NCBI RefSeq assembly: GCF_015751785.1 | Contig: NZ_JADOTY010000001.1 | Coordinates: 7,276,503-7,340,502, forward strand | Direction of reading: 5' to 3' | Length of the DNA: 64,000 nt | Source: Micromonospora vinacea | GTDB lineage: Bacteria > Actinomycetota > Actinomycetes > Mycobacteriales > Micromonosporaceae | In this document: positions 16,559 through 25,266 of the stretch, piece after piece | Layout of the letters: every line of letters starts with the position of its first letter | How positions within the stretch are numbered: position 1 is the first letter of the stretch | The notes under the pieces: model-generated | Told to the model about the DNA's origin: nothing | What the model saw: only the letters and a program-made list of their open reading frames with translations | The model's database searches: none | Made by a program: the position numbers and the translations under genes

Positions 16559-17116
16559 GTGACGGCTCAGAGGACAGACACGACATCGGCTGGCAGTGGT
16601 CGCCGGGCTCCCGCCATTGGCCTGTCCGGCGGTCTCATCGGGCTGCTCGCCCTCCTGCTCGTCGTCTCCGTCGCGACCGGTGACGGGCAGAGCATCCTCA
16701 GCAGCCTCCAGTCATCGTCATCGGCGCCGGGCGCGCCCAACCCGACCCTGGAATCTCGGGCACCTCTCGACCGGGCGTGCATCGCCAGGACCAAGGGCCA
16801 GGAAGCGGTGGCGTACTTCCAACGGGACATCCCCGAGGGCCGGTGGGGTGAACCGGTGCGCGGCACCGCCTCGGCGGCCAGTGAGCCGTACGTGCTGTGG
16901 CTCTTCGACGCTCAGTGCGAACCGCACCGGGCGGTCGAGGTGCCAGCACGGACCAGTCGGACGTTCAAGGCCCAGCTGGGTCAGGTCTGGTACTACGCCG
17001 AAGCGTCGGCGGGGCGGCCCGTCGACGGCTGCGCCTGCCGCGTCTTCAGCCCTTCGAACAGCGGCGCCGAGCAGAGGTTCAGCGACGCCGGCAGCATCAC
17101 CTACCACCTGGACTAG
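16559..17116 (+). CDS. Membrane-anchored extracytoplasmic hypothetical protein
   Basis: A 185-residue protein from GTG 16559 (GGGGGTGA upstream). A short basic N terminus precedes one hydrophobic helix (IGLSGGLIGLLALLLVVSVA, about 20-40), which is either an anchor or an uncleaved signal. The exported part has four Cys (DRACIA, DAQCEP, GCACRV) and aromatic-rich segments (LGQVWYYAEAS), suggesting a small disulfide-bonded domain. Family not recognised. Confidence 0.65.
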   Translation: MTAQRTDTTSAGSGRRAPAIGLSGGLIGLLALLLVVSVATGDGQSILSSLQSSSSAPGAPNPTLESRAPLDRACIARTKGQEAVAYFQRDIPEGRWGEPVRGTASAASEPYVLWLFDAQCEPHRAVEVPARTSRTFKAQLGQVWYYAEASAGRPVDGCACRVFSPSNSGAEQRFSDAGSITYHLD

Positions 17117-17146
17117 CCGGTCGGCCCGAGCCGGCCAGCCGCACCG

Positions 17147-17944
17147 TCAGCGCAGGCCGCGCACCATCAGCAGGTACGCGCAGTAGGCCATCGGCACCAG
17201 CAGGAAGCAGATCAGGAACCCGAGCGGCAGGTATCGCGGCGGGGTGCCGGCGACCATCGCGGGCCGCCCCCACCGGCCCAGCACCAGGTACCCACCGAAG
17301 AACGCCACGGCCGGCAACCCCGCGCAGATCCACGCGCCGAGGGTGAACCCGTCCACCAGGCCGACCCCGGAAGCGAGCACCAGGATCAGCACGAGCACCC
17401 CGGCGGCGGCCCCGCACCCGGCGTAGACGGCTACCGCGCGGGCCAGCGGCGACCACGTCGGGAGCAGCGCGGGCCGCTGGGCCAGCAACTCCGCCTGCTG
17501 GCCGTGCCGGTCGGCCTCGTCGGCCATCCGCCGGGCCAGCTCCAACTCCACCGCCGGGTCGGCCGCCGCCGAGCGCTGCGCGGGCACCCCGCCGCCCGCC
17601 GGGCTCACCGCCGTCGGCAGCGCCAGCCGCGCCTCCCCCGCCGGCAGCTGGGGGTACGCCCCGACGTCCGCCCGCCCCGGCGCGCCGGCTGCGCCGGCGG
17701 GTCCGCCGTCCCCGGATCCGGGTGGGGTGGGAGGAGGGGCCGGGGCAGGAGGTGGTTGGTCGATGCCGATGGCTCGGCCGAGCTGGTCGAGGCGCTGCCC
17801 CTGGGCGCTCAGCCGCTGCTGGAGGTAGTCGACGGCGGCGTGCAGGTCGCGGCGGCGCGCGGACTCGGCGGCGGCGTGCTGTTCCCCGGCGCGGTGCTGC
17901 GCGGAGAGTTGTCGGGCCAGCGCCGCGTACTCCTCGAAGGACAC
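17147..17944 (-). CDS. Coiled-coil multi-pass membrane protein of the receptor/FtsK cassette
   Basis: A 265-residue protein. GTG 17944 is preferred since GGGGAG lies seven bases upstream; another GTG at 17950 overlaps the preceding stop. Residues 1-65 form a charged coiled coil (YAALARQLSAQHRAGEQHAAAES, VDYLQQRLSAQGQRLDQLGRAIG), followed by a Pro/Gly/Ala-rich linker and three C-terminal membrane helices (about 172-192, 197-217 and 240-260). It is the third gene of the cassette and is translationally coupled to the FtsK-like ATPase. A role as membrane anchor or pore partner of that ATPase is inferred. Confidence 0.75.
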   Translation of the reverse strand: MSFEEYAALARQLSAQHRAGEQHAAAESARRRDLHAAVDYLQQRLSAQGQRLDQLGRAIGIDQPPPAPAPPPTPPGSGDGGPAGAAGAPGRADVGAYPQLPAGEARLALPTAVSPAGGGVPAQRSAAADPAVELELARRMADEADRHGQQAELLAQRPALLPTWSPLARAVAVYAGCGAAAGVLVLILVLASGVGLVDGFTLGAWICAGLPAVAFFGGYLVLGRWGRPAMVAGTPPRYLPLGFLICFLLVPMAYCAYLLMVRGLR

Positions 17945-17946
17945 CG

Positions 17947-20562
17947 TCACCGCTCCCCGTCCGGCTCGGGCCCGTCGCCGACGAACGGGACGATCAGCCG
18001 GGTGCGCTGGTCGTGCCGGTCGATCAGCAGCGCCCGGTCGGGGCGGGGCGTGTAGGTCAGGTCGTGCGCTCCGAGGTGCAGGGCCAGCTCGGCGCCGGGC
18101 ACGTTGAGCGCGACCAGGCAGGCGACGTCGTCGCGGTTCTGCGTGCCGCCGAGGTCGTCGGCGAGCCGGCGCAGCCCCCGCCACCAGCCGAGTAGGTGCA
18201 CCCCGTGCCCGGGGCCCTGGCGCAGGACGGTCCGTAGGTCGTCCAGGCCGGAGCGGAAGGTGCCGGGGTCGGTGGCCCCGAGAACGGGCGCGGCGGCGTC
18301 CATGCCGAACACCACCAGGTATTCGCGGCCGGCGGGCTCGGCGGCCAGCGCGGTGATCCGGTCGCGCAGCCCGGCCGCGTCGAGGCGCTGCACCGGGTGC
18401 CCGGCGGCCCGCAGCAGCGTCTCGGTGTCGTCGGCGACCGGGTCGGCGACGGTGACCAGGCAGGCAATGTGGAACCGGGCGTCGCCGGGGGTGTGCTGTC
18501 GGGCCAGGCTGATCGTCGCGGCGCGCAGCACGTCCGCGCCGGTCGGTGCGGTGCCCACCACGGCGAGGTGCCGGCCGGGCGTGGTGTCCATCAGGAACAG
18601 AGCGGTGGTGCCGTGCACGTCGACGGTTCGGCCGACCAGGGCCATCGGCCGTCGGCCACCGGGGCGCAACCCGGCGAAGGTCGGGTCGTCCTCGATCCGT
18701 GCGGCCTCGTACCCCTTGAAGACCGCCGGTGCTTGCGAGCCCGGCGGGCGGGCCTGCCACAGCTCGTGGCGTAAGGCGGCGAGGTCCGCCGCGGCGGCGT
18801 GCGCGTCGGGGAAGCGCAGCACGGTGTCGGCGCCGACCGCGCCGGCGGCGGTGTTGACCACGGCCGAGCCGACCGGCAGGGCCGCGGCGGCGGCGTTGAG
18901 CTGGTCGAGCACTCCGCCACCGCCGGGCAGCGCCACCCGCAACGCGAACTGCCCGAAGATCGCCTCGGCCCGCCCGTAGAGGGCTTCGATGCCGGTCATG
19001 CTCTGGCTGGCGAGCACCAGGTGGATGCCGTACGAGCGGCCCTTGCGGGCCAACTCCTCCAGCAGGTCGACGGACTCGCGGGCCAGCGTGTCGTTGCCGG
19101 CGAGCAGCACGTGGAACTCGTCGATGACTGTCACGATGCGCGGCAGCGGATTGTCAGGGGGCAGGTCGGCGAGCTTGGTGACGCCGTGCCGTTTGAGTGC
19201 GGTGGCCCGGCGTTGCGCCTCCCGACGCAGCTCGCGCAGCACGGCGAGACCGTACTCGCGGTCGGACTCGATGCCGACGGCACGGGCGTGCGGCAGCCAG
19301 GACGGGTCCCGGCCGGTGGGCACGAACTCGGTGAAGCTCACGCCCTCCTTGAAGTCGAGCAGGTAGAGCTGCAACTCGGCCGGCGAGTAGCGGGCGGCCA
19401 GCCCGTAGAGGACGTCGAGCAGGAAGACGGTCTTGCCGGCGCCGGTGCGCCCGCCGACCAGCCAGTGCGGGGTGGCGTCGTCGAAGGCGAGCGTCAGCGC
19501 GGCGCCGTCGGCCCGGCCGATCACCGTCCGCAGGCCGTTGCCGGCGGACTCGGCCCAGCGCCGTTCGGGCAGCAGGTCGGTGAAGGGCAACGCGTCGGCG
19601 CGACGGGTGGCGGTGCCGAGGTGCTCGGCGAGCGCGCGTACCGAGGCGGGCGGCGGGTCGCCGTCGAGCAGGACGGGCGCGGCGAGCCCGCTGCCGTCGG
19701 CGCTGAACGGGGTGCCGGGCGGGTCGCCGACGTGCGCGTACCCCTGGTTGAGCCGCACCGCTGTGGTGCCGCCCAGCGGCGGCGCGGTCTCGCCGGGCAG
19801 CCGGGACGGGTGGCCGGCGAGCAGCACGCACACGGCGGCGGCCGGGCCGGCGTGGGTGAGCGCGGCGAGCCGGGCCAGCTCGCGCGGCGGCGGCGCGGCG
19901 GTGGCGACCACCACCAACAGGCGACGGGCGGCGGGCTGACCGTGTTGCGCGGCGCGGGCGTGCTGCTCGGCGGCGTCCAGCAGCGCGGCCACCTCGGCGT
20001 CGCTGGTGGCCGGCGGGTCGAGCACCCCGGCGTCGAGCAGTGGGCGCAGCGGGCCGAAGGTGGCGCCGAGCGCGGCGGTGTCGATGCCGGCGACGCGGAC
20101 CTGACCGGGCGGCGCGGTGGCGACCAGCCGCAGCACCAGCGCCCGCAGCAGCCCGGCGACCTGCGGGTCGCGGGCGTCGGTGTCCACTGCCAGGTGGTGG
20201 CCGCCGCCGAGCGGGACCAGCACCGGAAAGGCGCCGTCCGCTGTGGACGCCTCGCCGATCCGCACCGCTGTCGGCTCGTCGGTCAGCGGTGTGACGCCCG
20301 GGGCGGGGGTGGCCAGGGCAGCGCCGAGGCGGGCGAGGCCGGTCACCAGGTCGTCGCCGACCGGCGCGGCGGCGGTCGGTGCCGCCCCCAGTGCGTTGCG
20401 GGCAGTGTCCAGATGCGCCCGAGCCGCCCGGTGGGAGCTGACCGCCTGCCCGTACGCCGACGCGAGCCTGCCCACCCTCTGCCCCCAACGCCACGGCCGC
20501 CTGGTCCCAGGAACCCTAACGGACACCGGCGGCACCCGGACAGTCCTGCGAGGACGTGTCAC
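17947..20562 (-). CDS. FtsK/SpoIIIE-type ATPase of the receptor/FtsK cassette
   Basis: An 871-residue P-loop protein starting at GTG 20562, ten bases after the upstream stop. Residues 1-60 are basic and helical; 100-330 form an alpha/beta region with no P-loop; 350-570 are an FtsK/SpoIIIE motor domain with Walker A GRTGAGKT (371-378), LYLLDFKEGV (399-408) and Walker B VTVIDEFH (477-484), followed by LARKGRSYGIHLVLASQS, a hallmark of HerA/FtsK-type pumps. Residues about 640-860 resemble a second module whose P-loop is degenerate (VVGTAPTGAD). No membrane helices are seen, unlike chromosomal FtsK. A motor moving DNA or protein is likely; the cargo is unknown. Confidence 0.85.
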   Translation of the reverse strand: MTRPRRTVRVPPVSVRVPGTRRPWRWGQRVGRLASAYGQAVSSHRAARAHLDTARNALGAAPTAAAPVGDDLVTGLARLGAALATPAPGVTPLTDEPTAVRIGEASTADGAFPVLVPLGGGHHLAVDTDARDPQVAGLLRALVLRLVATAPPGQVRVAGIDTAALGATFGPLRPLLDAGVLDPPATSDAEVAALLDAAEQHARAAQHGQPAARRLLVVVATAAPPPRELARLAALTHAGPAAAVCVLLAGHPSRLPGETAPPLGGTTAVRLNQGYAHVGDPPGTPFSADGSGLAAPVLLDGDPPPASVRALAEHLGTATRRADALPFTDLLPERRWAESAGNGLRTVIGRADGAALTLAFDDATPHWLVGGRTGAGKTVFLLDVLYGLAARYSPAELQLYLLDFKEGVSFTEFVPTGRDPSWLPHARAVGIESDREYGLAVLRELRREAQRRATALKRHGVTKLADLPPDNPLPRIVTVIDEFHVLLAGNDTLARESVDLLEELARKGRSYGIHLVLASQSMTGIEALYGRAEAIFGQFALRVALPGGGGVLDQLNAAAAALPVGSAVVNTAAGAVGADTVLRFPDAHAAAADLAALRHELWQARPPGSQAPAVFKGYEAARIEDDPTFAGLRPGGRRPMALVGRTVDVHGTTALFLMDTTPGRHLAVVGTAPTGADVLRAATISLARQHTPGDARFHIACLVTVADPVADDTETLLRAAGHPVQRLDAAGLRDRITALAAEPAGREYLVVFGMDAAAPVLGATDPGTFRSGLDDLRTVLRQGPGHGVHLLGWWRGLRRLADDLGGTQNRDDVACLVALNVPGAELALHLGAHDLTYTPRPDRALLIDRHDQRTRLIVPFVGDGPEPDGER

Positions 20563-20572
20563 GCCGGACGGG

Positions 20573-23269
20573 TCAGGCGGGGCCGCACGCCGCCGGACCG
20601 GACGCGTCGGCCGCCCCGCAGCGGAACACCTCCACCGGCGCCCTCGCCACGTCGGGCACCTGCTCCACCCGCATCAGGGCCAGCCGCTTGTCGACCGGCT
20701 CCCCCGAGTCGGGCGTGAACCGGATCAGCCCGGCCACCCCCGGGTAGCCCTGCCCGGCGTTCTGCCGGAGCACCTCGGCGTGCACGCCCACCGGGTTGAC
20801 CGAATCCGGCTCCCATCGTTGCCGGGGGTTGGCGTGGTGCAGCCGGGCGGCGAGGCTCTCCACAGCCCGGACCAGCATCATCGACGCGTCGTAGGAGAGA
20901 CTGACCCGCTCGCCGACCTGCTCCTCCGAGCCCGGCCGGCAGCGCGGCGGGTCGAGCAGGTCGTCGGCCTGGATCCAGGACAGGAAGCTGGCCCGGGCGT
21001 CGTCGTCGCGCCGGTCCTGGGCGGCCCGCAGCACCGCGCAGGTGGCCAGGGACGCCTTGGAGACGTACGTGACAGGCAGGTTGCCGGGCGCGGCGGCGCG
21101 CAGCCCCGGGTTGGCCATGTACCGGTTGGCCGAGTCATCGGCGACGAGATGTCGGGGCGGGTTGCCGCCGCACTCGCGCAGCGCCCGCAGGAAACCGTCG
21201 AACTCGGACCATCGACCCGCGTAGAAGAGCAGCCCCGGGTAGCCGCACTCGTCGGTCAGCCGCTGCCCGGTGCGCCACTCGTCGAGGCGGGTGATCCGGG
21301 GGCCGAACTGTTGTCGGAGCCCGTCGACGAGGGTGCCCACGTAGAGATCTTCGGTGAGGGAGCTGCCCTCCAGTGTGGTGTAGAAAACGTGCGCCTCGTT
21401 GACCTTCAGCACCTGCTTGGCGTACGCGTCGACAAGCTTCACCTGGTCCTTGTTCGGCGCGGAGATCTGCAGGTAGAGGCGGGAGTTGGCGTCCATCTTG
21501 TCCGCGGAGAGGGTGGGCGCCAGCACCGGCAGCCCGACCTGGTTCAGCTCGCGCAGCGCGCGGGCGGTGCTGCTGCGGCTCTCCACCAGCCCGACCACCC
21601 CGAGCACAGTGGGGTCGTCCCGGGCCAGTTCGGCGAGCATCGCCACGGCCCGGTCGGCGTAGATCATCTGCCGGCCACCGTTGGCAACCACGATGCGCAA
21701 CAGCGCCGCGCCGTCCGCGCCGGCCGACTCCTTCAGCAACGCGTACTGGGCGGTGGCCATCCCCTCGAGCTCCTCGCGCTCGGAGACGTACGACTCCTCG
21801 TCCGCGCGGGTCCGGTTGCCGGTGAGGGTGCCGAGGTAGACCAGGGTGAGGAAGGGCCGTCGTCGGTCGCTGCGCTGCCAGACCTCCTCGGCGGCGCGGT
21901 TCTGCGCGAAGATGCGCTCCTGGACGGTGCGCAGCCGATCCTGGCCGGGGTCGTTGTTGAACACCTGCGCGGCGCTGTCGCTGTAGCCGACACACTCACC
22001 GCTGCCGACCACCTCGACCGACACCTGGCCGGTGAGGGTGGGGTGACACCCCGGCCCCCACCGGCTGGCCACCCACAGACCGAGCGCCGCCACCAGCACC
22101 AGGCACAGCGCCGCCGGCAGGAAACGCCGCGACCACCACGGCGGATCCGGCGCGGAGAAGGGCCGCAGCCCGCCACGGGACGGTGGGCCGGCGTCGGTCT
22201 CGTCCGGACGCAACGCCACCAGCCAGGTGGCCGGGCGGCGCAGCCGCCGCATCTCCGGCAGCGCACCGGCCCACTCGTCGTACGCCTCGTCGGCCTCCGT
22301 CAACGGGTGCGGCTCGGGCAGGTCCGGAGGGGGTTGCCCACCGGACGCGACGATCAGCAGCGGGTCGTTGCGGCCGGTCTCGGTGCGGACGTCGCCGATC
22401 AGGCGGACCAGTTCCCCACCGACGTTGCCGGGGGCGACGTTGTCGATCAGCAGCGCCGGGTACGCGGTGCGCCGCCAGTCCGACGGACGCCACGGCCGAC
22501 GCCGGTACGCCTGCCGCAGGTCCTCCAGGAACGCGTGCAGCAGCAGCTTGTTGACCTGGTCGGGTTGTTCCCCGTCGCGCCAGCCCGCGGTGAGGCGCTC
22601 GGCGAAGCCGAGGAAGGTGACCGACTGCCGGTGCGCCAGGTACTGCTGGCGCATGAACCAGTTGTAGTGCCGCCCGAGCACCGGCACCCGCCCGGAGACG
22701 GCAGCCCGGAAGACCACCCCCGGCACGGCCCGTCGGACCAGCCAGAGCAGCACCTGCGAGACGATGCTGACGGCGTCGCCGCCGGAGGGCAACGCCTCCG
22801 GCGTACGCGGGCCCCTGCGGTCGCGCAGCCGGCGGACCAGCGCGGCGCGGCTGTCGTCGGCGTCGATGCTCAGGCTGAGGCTCTGCTGCATCAGCCAGTC
22901 GGCGAGCGGGTAGTGCCGGAAGCGCAGTCGGGCCGCGCCGAAGGCCTCCAGGGAGAGTTGCCGGTGCAGTTCGCGCAGCAGCGCCGGCACGTCCCCGGCG
23001 CCGGGCGGCACGTCGGCGTCCAGCACGGCGTGCGGGACCCGCCGCCGGGGGCCCTGGCCGAGGAACCGGCGCAGCGGCACCATCAGATCCGCGGTGTCGG
23101 AGCGGACCAGCCACAGCAGTGGCAGCCGGCGGTCACCGCGATGGGGTCGCCGCAGCAGCCGGGCGAGCAGCGCGAACAACTCCAAACCGCCGGCTGGCAG
23201 CCGCTCCCGGCCCGCTGTCGACTGCCGTTGGCCGATCAACTCCCGCTTGGGTAACTCCGAGCGCCGCAC
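20573..23269 (-). CDS. Single-pass membrane receptor: degenerate NTPase-like cytoplasmic part plus substrate-binding-protein-like ectodomain
   Basis: An 898-residue protein from GTG 23269 with GGAGG six bases upstream. Residues 1-380 are cytoplasmic by charge: a strand LPLLWLVRSD where a P-loop would be expected but none exists, an RRVPHAVLDAD segment, and a Walker-B-like YPALLIDNV (270-278). One membrane helix (383-401) leads to about 500 exported residues resembling a type I periplasmic binding protein of the branched-chain amino acid kind: VVGLVESRSSTARALRELNQVGLPVLAPTLSAD and, later, RVSLSYDASMMLVRAVESLA. No permease gene is adjacent. It heads the three-gene cassette and probably senses an extracellular small molecule for the FtsK-like motor. 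Confidence 0.8.
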   Translation of the reverse strand: MRRSELPKRELIGQRQSTAGRERLPAGGLELFALLARLLRRPHRGDRRLPLLWLVRSDTADLMVPLRRFLGQGPRRRVPHAVLDADVPPGAGDVPALLRELHRQLSLEAFGAARLRFRHYPLADWLMQQSLSLSIDADDSRAALVRRLRDRRGPRTPEALPSGGDAVSIVSQVLLWLVRRAVPGVVFRAAVSGRVPVLGRHYNWFMRQQYLAHRQSVTFLGFAERLTAGWRDGEQPDQVNKLLLHAFLEDLRQAYRRRPWRPSDWRRTAYPALLIDNVAPGNVGGELVRLIGDVRTETGRNDPLLIVASGGQPPPDLPEPHPLTEADEAYDEWAGALPEMRRLRRPATWLVALRPDETDAGPPSRGGLRPFSAPDPPWWSRRFLPAALCLVLVAALGLWVASRWGPGCHPTLTGQVSVEVVGSGECVGYSDSAAQVFNNDPGQDRLRTVQERIFAQNRAAEEVWQRSDRRRPFLTLVYLGTLTGNRTRADEESYVSEREELEGMATAQYALLKESAGADGAALLRIVVANGGRQMIYADRAVAMLAELARDDPTVLGVVGLVESRSSTARALRELNQVGLPVLAPTLSADKMDANSRLYLQISAPNKDQVKLVDAYAKQVLKVNEAHVFYTTLEGSSLTEDLYVGTLVDGLRQQFGPRITRLDEWRTGQRLTDECGYPGLLFYAGRWSEFDGFLRALRECGGNPPRHLVADDSANRYMANPGLRAAAPGNLPVTYVSKASLATCAVLRAAQDRRDDDARASFLSWIQADDLLDPPRCRPGSEEQVGERVSLSYDASMMLVRAVESLAARLHHANPRQRWEPDSVNPVGVHAEVLRQNAGQGYPGVAGLIRFTPDSGEPVDKRLALMRVEQVPDVARAPVEVFRCGAADASGPAACGPA

Positions 23270-23414
23270 GTGTCACCTCCGATCAACACAGTGTGACCTT
23301 GCGGTGCAAGGCACGCCAGAGGCTGACGATCGGCGATGGGTGTGGCGGGCCGGCGACGTTCACAGTTGTCGATTAGGTTGGCGTGGCGAACACCCGATGG
23401 AGGGAGTCCACCCC

Positions 23415-24947
23415 GTGCGACGAGTCCTCACGGCGGCCACCACCGCCCTGACCCTCACCACCGCCGGCACCATGCTCGCCGGCACCCCCGGCCAGGCCGC
23501 CCCGACGGCCTGGGGCCGTCCGGTCGTCTCCGCCGCGCCGCAACCCGGCGCGCCCGGACTGGGCGACAGCTACTTCCCCGACTACGGCAACGGCGGGTAC
23601 GACGTCGAGCACTACGACGTCCGGCTGCGCTACGAGCCGGCCACCGATCTGCTCACCGGCACCACCACCATCCTCGCCACCGCCACCCAGGACCTCTCGA
23701 CGTTCAATCTGGACTTCCTGCTCGACGTGGAGTCGGTGCGGGTCAACGGCTGGGCGGCGAGCACCAGCACCGCCGGGGCGCACGAGCTGGTGGTCACTCC
23801 GGCCCGCACGGTGACCCGTGGTCAACAGCTCACCATCGTCGTGCGCTACTCCGGTGTCCCGTCGGAAGCCCTGGTCAACGGTTACACCGGCTGGACGCGT
23901 ACCGACGACGGCGCCCTCGCCGTCAACGAGCCCGAGTCGGCGTGGTGGTGGTTCCCGAGCAACGACCACCCGCTGGACAAGGCCACCTACGACATCTCGG
24001 TGTCGGTGCCCACCGGCGTCGAGGTGATCAGCAACGGCGTGCAGCCGAGACCGCCGCTGGCCGAGGCCGGCAACCGCACCCGGTGGATCTGGCGGACCAC
24101 CTCCCCCACCGCCACCTACCTGGCCTTCATGGCCATCGGCCAGTACGACATCGTCACCGACACCAGCCCGAGCGGCCAGCCGGTGATCAACGCGTACAGC
24201 ACCTCGCTGGGCGCCCTCGGGCCGGCCGCGCGGGCCAGCATCGAACGGACCGCCGAGATCGTCGACTGGGAGAGCGGGATCTTCGGCCCGTACCCGTTCG
24301 AGGCGCAGGGCGGCGTGGCCGGGCCGGTCGACGGCATCAGCTTCGCCCTGGAGACGCAGACCCGACCGGTGTACGGGCCGGGCTTCTGGCGACGCGGCGC
24401 CAACACCTACGTGGTGACGCACGAGCTGGCCCACCAGTGGTTCGGCGACTCGGTCTCGGTGGCCGACTGGCGCAACATCTGGCTCAACGAGGGCTTCGCC
24501 TCGTACGCCGAGTGGCTCTGGTCGGAGGAGCAGGGCGAGGGCACCGCCCAGGAGGTCTTCGACTTCACCTACGCCAGCTACCCGGCCGACGACGAGTTCT
24601 GGCAGGTGCTGCCCGGTGACCCGGGCGCCGCTCGGGTCTTCGACAACGCCGTCTACGACCGGGGCGCGATGACCCTGCACCAGCTGCGGCTGGCCGTCGG
24701 CGACGACGCGTTCTTCGAGATCCTGCCGACCTGGACCGCCGAGCGCCGGTACGGCAACGGCACCATCGAGCAGTTCCAGGCCCTGGCCGAGCGGATCTCC
24801 GGACTGGACCTGGACGAGCTCTTCACCACCTGGCTGTTCACCGCCGGTCGGCCCGACGTGGCCACCACCGCCCGCAAGGCCGCCCCGCCGACCGAGCCCA
24901 AGTCCTGGGCGAAGATCCGCGAGGCCCACCACCTGATGTCGCACTAG
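23415..24947 (+). CDS. Secreted M1-family zinc metallopeptidase
   Basis: A 510-residue exported aminopeptidase-like protein. GTG 23415 has GGAGGGAG eight bases upstream. Residues 1-28 form a signal peptide (TALTLTTAGTMLAGTPGQAA). The N-terminal saddle domain (about 55-230) is followed by the catalytic domain with HELAHQWFGD, where the two His and Glu belong to the HExxH motif, and the third zinc ligand Glu in NEGFASYAEWLW, 18 residues on. The GxMEN substrate motif of classical aminopeptidase N is replaced by GGVAGPVDGIS, so N-terminal amine recognition may differ. It lacks the large C-terminal domain of PepN, as is usual for secreted actinobacterial M1 proteins. It is divergent from the receptor cassette. 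Confidence 0.9.
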   Translation: MRRVLTAATTALTLTTAGTMLAGTPGQAAPTAWGRPVVSAAPQPGAPGLGDSYFPDYGNGGYDVEHYDVRLRYEPATDLLTGTTTILATATQDLSTFNLDFLLDVESVRVNGWAASTSTAGAHELVVTPARTVTRGQQLTIVVRYSGVPSEALVNGYTGWTRTDDGALAVNEPESAWWWFPSNDHPLDKATYDISVSVPTGVEVISNGVQPRPPLAEAGNRTRWIWRTTSPTATYLAFMAIGQYDIVTDTSPSGQPVINAYSTSLGALGPAARASIERTAEIVDWESGIFGPYPFEAQGGVAGPVDGISFALETQTRPVYGPGFWRRGANTYVVTHELAHQWFGDSVSVADWRNIWLNEGFASYAEWLWSEEQGEGTAQEVFDFTYASYPADDEFWQVLPGDPGAARVFDNAVYDRGAMTLHQLRLAVGDDAFFEILPTWTAERRYGNGTIEQFQALAERISGLDLDELFTTWLFTAGRPDVATTARKAAPPTEPKSWAKIREAHHLMSH

Positions 24948-24956
24948 AGGCAGGCC

Positions 24957-25006
24957 AGCACCGACGAGGGGCCGTCGCTGACGCGGCGGCCCCTTCCGTC
25001 GGTGCT
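24957..25006 (+). terminator. Terminator hairpin after the M1 peptidase
   Basis: AGCACCGACG and GGGGCCG (24957-24974) pair with 24987-25006 with a small bulge (one A against TT) around a 12-base loop, ten bases after the stop. Confidence 0.75.
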
Positions 25007-25071
25007 CGCTGGTCTTGCCGGAGCAAACTCAGCCGCCATCATCACTGCGACCCGGGGGGGTCCCGCCCTTG

Positions 25072-25164
25072 CACGTCCTTTGCTCTGCTTCAACGGACGC
25101 AACATCGGTTGTCCGAATATCGGACGTGCGGCGTTGCCTGGGTTGAAGCAGAGCAAAGGACGTG
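25072..25164. repeat. Nested 93-bp palindromic element
   Basis: Perfect 22-base outer arms, starting CACGTCCTTTGCTCTGC at 25072-25093 and its complement at 25143-25164, enclose a partly paired zone (CAAC/GTTG) and a central small palindrome GTCCGA-ATA-TCGGAC. The whole lies in the 319-base gap between the M1 stop and a convergent gene; no coding potential is credible. It resembles a miniature mobile or REP-type element, or a very stable RNA. No clear target duplication flanks it. Confidence 0.75.
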
Positions 25165-25266
25165 AGGACGTACAGCGGTCGCTGGCCTACCGACGGGGCC
25201 GTCGCCAGCAGCGGGGGCGGTGCCAGCGCGGAACAGCGTGCGCAGATCGGGCAGAGGTCGGATGGC

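Noticed and set aside
12443..17116. Complete integrative conjugative element
   Set aside because: No integrase, excisionase, replication gene, tRNA or attachment repeat is visible; only a plasmid-type GntR regulator hints at such an origin.
20117..23254. 1045-codon plus-strand frame antisense to the receptor gene
   Set aside because: There is no motif, signal or start site, and the minus-strand frame has domain structure and a ribosome site.
25072..25164. CRISPR-like repeat or tRNA-like structure
   Set aside because: Only one inverted pair exists, with no repeated spacers, no anticodon arm and no CCA end.
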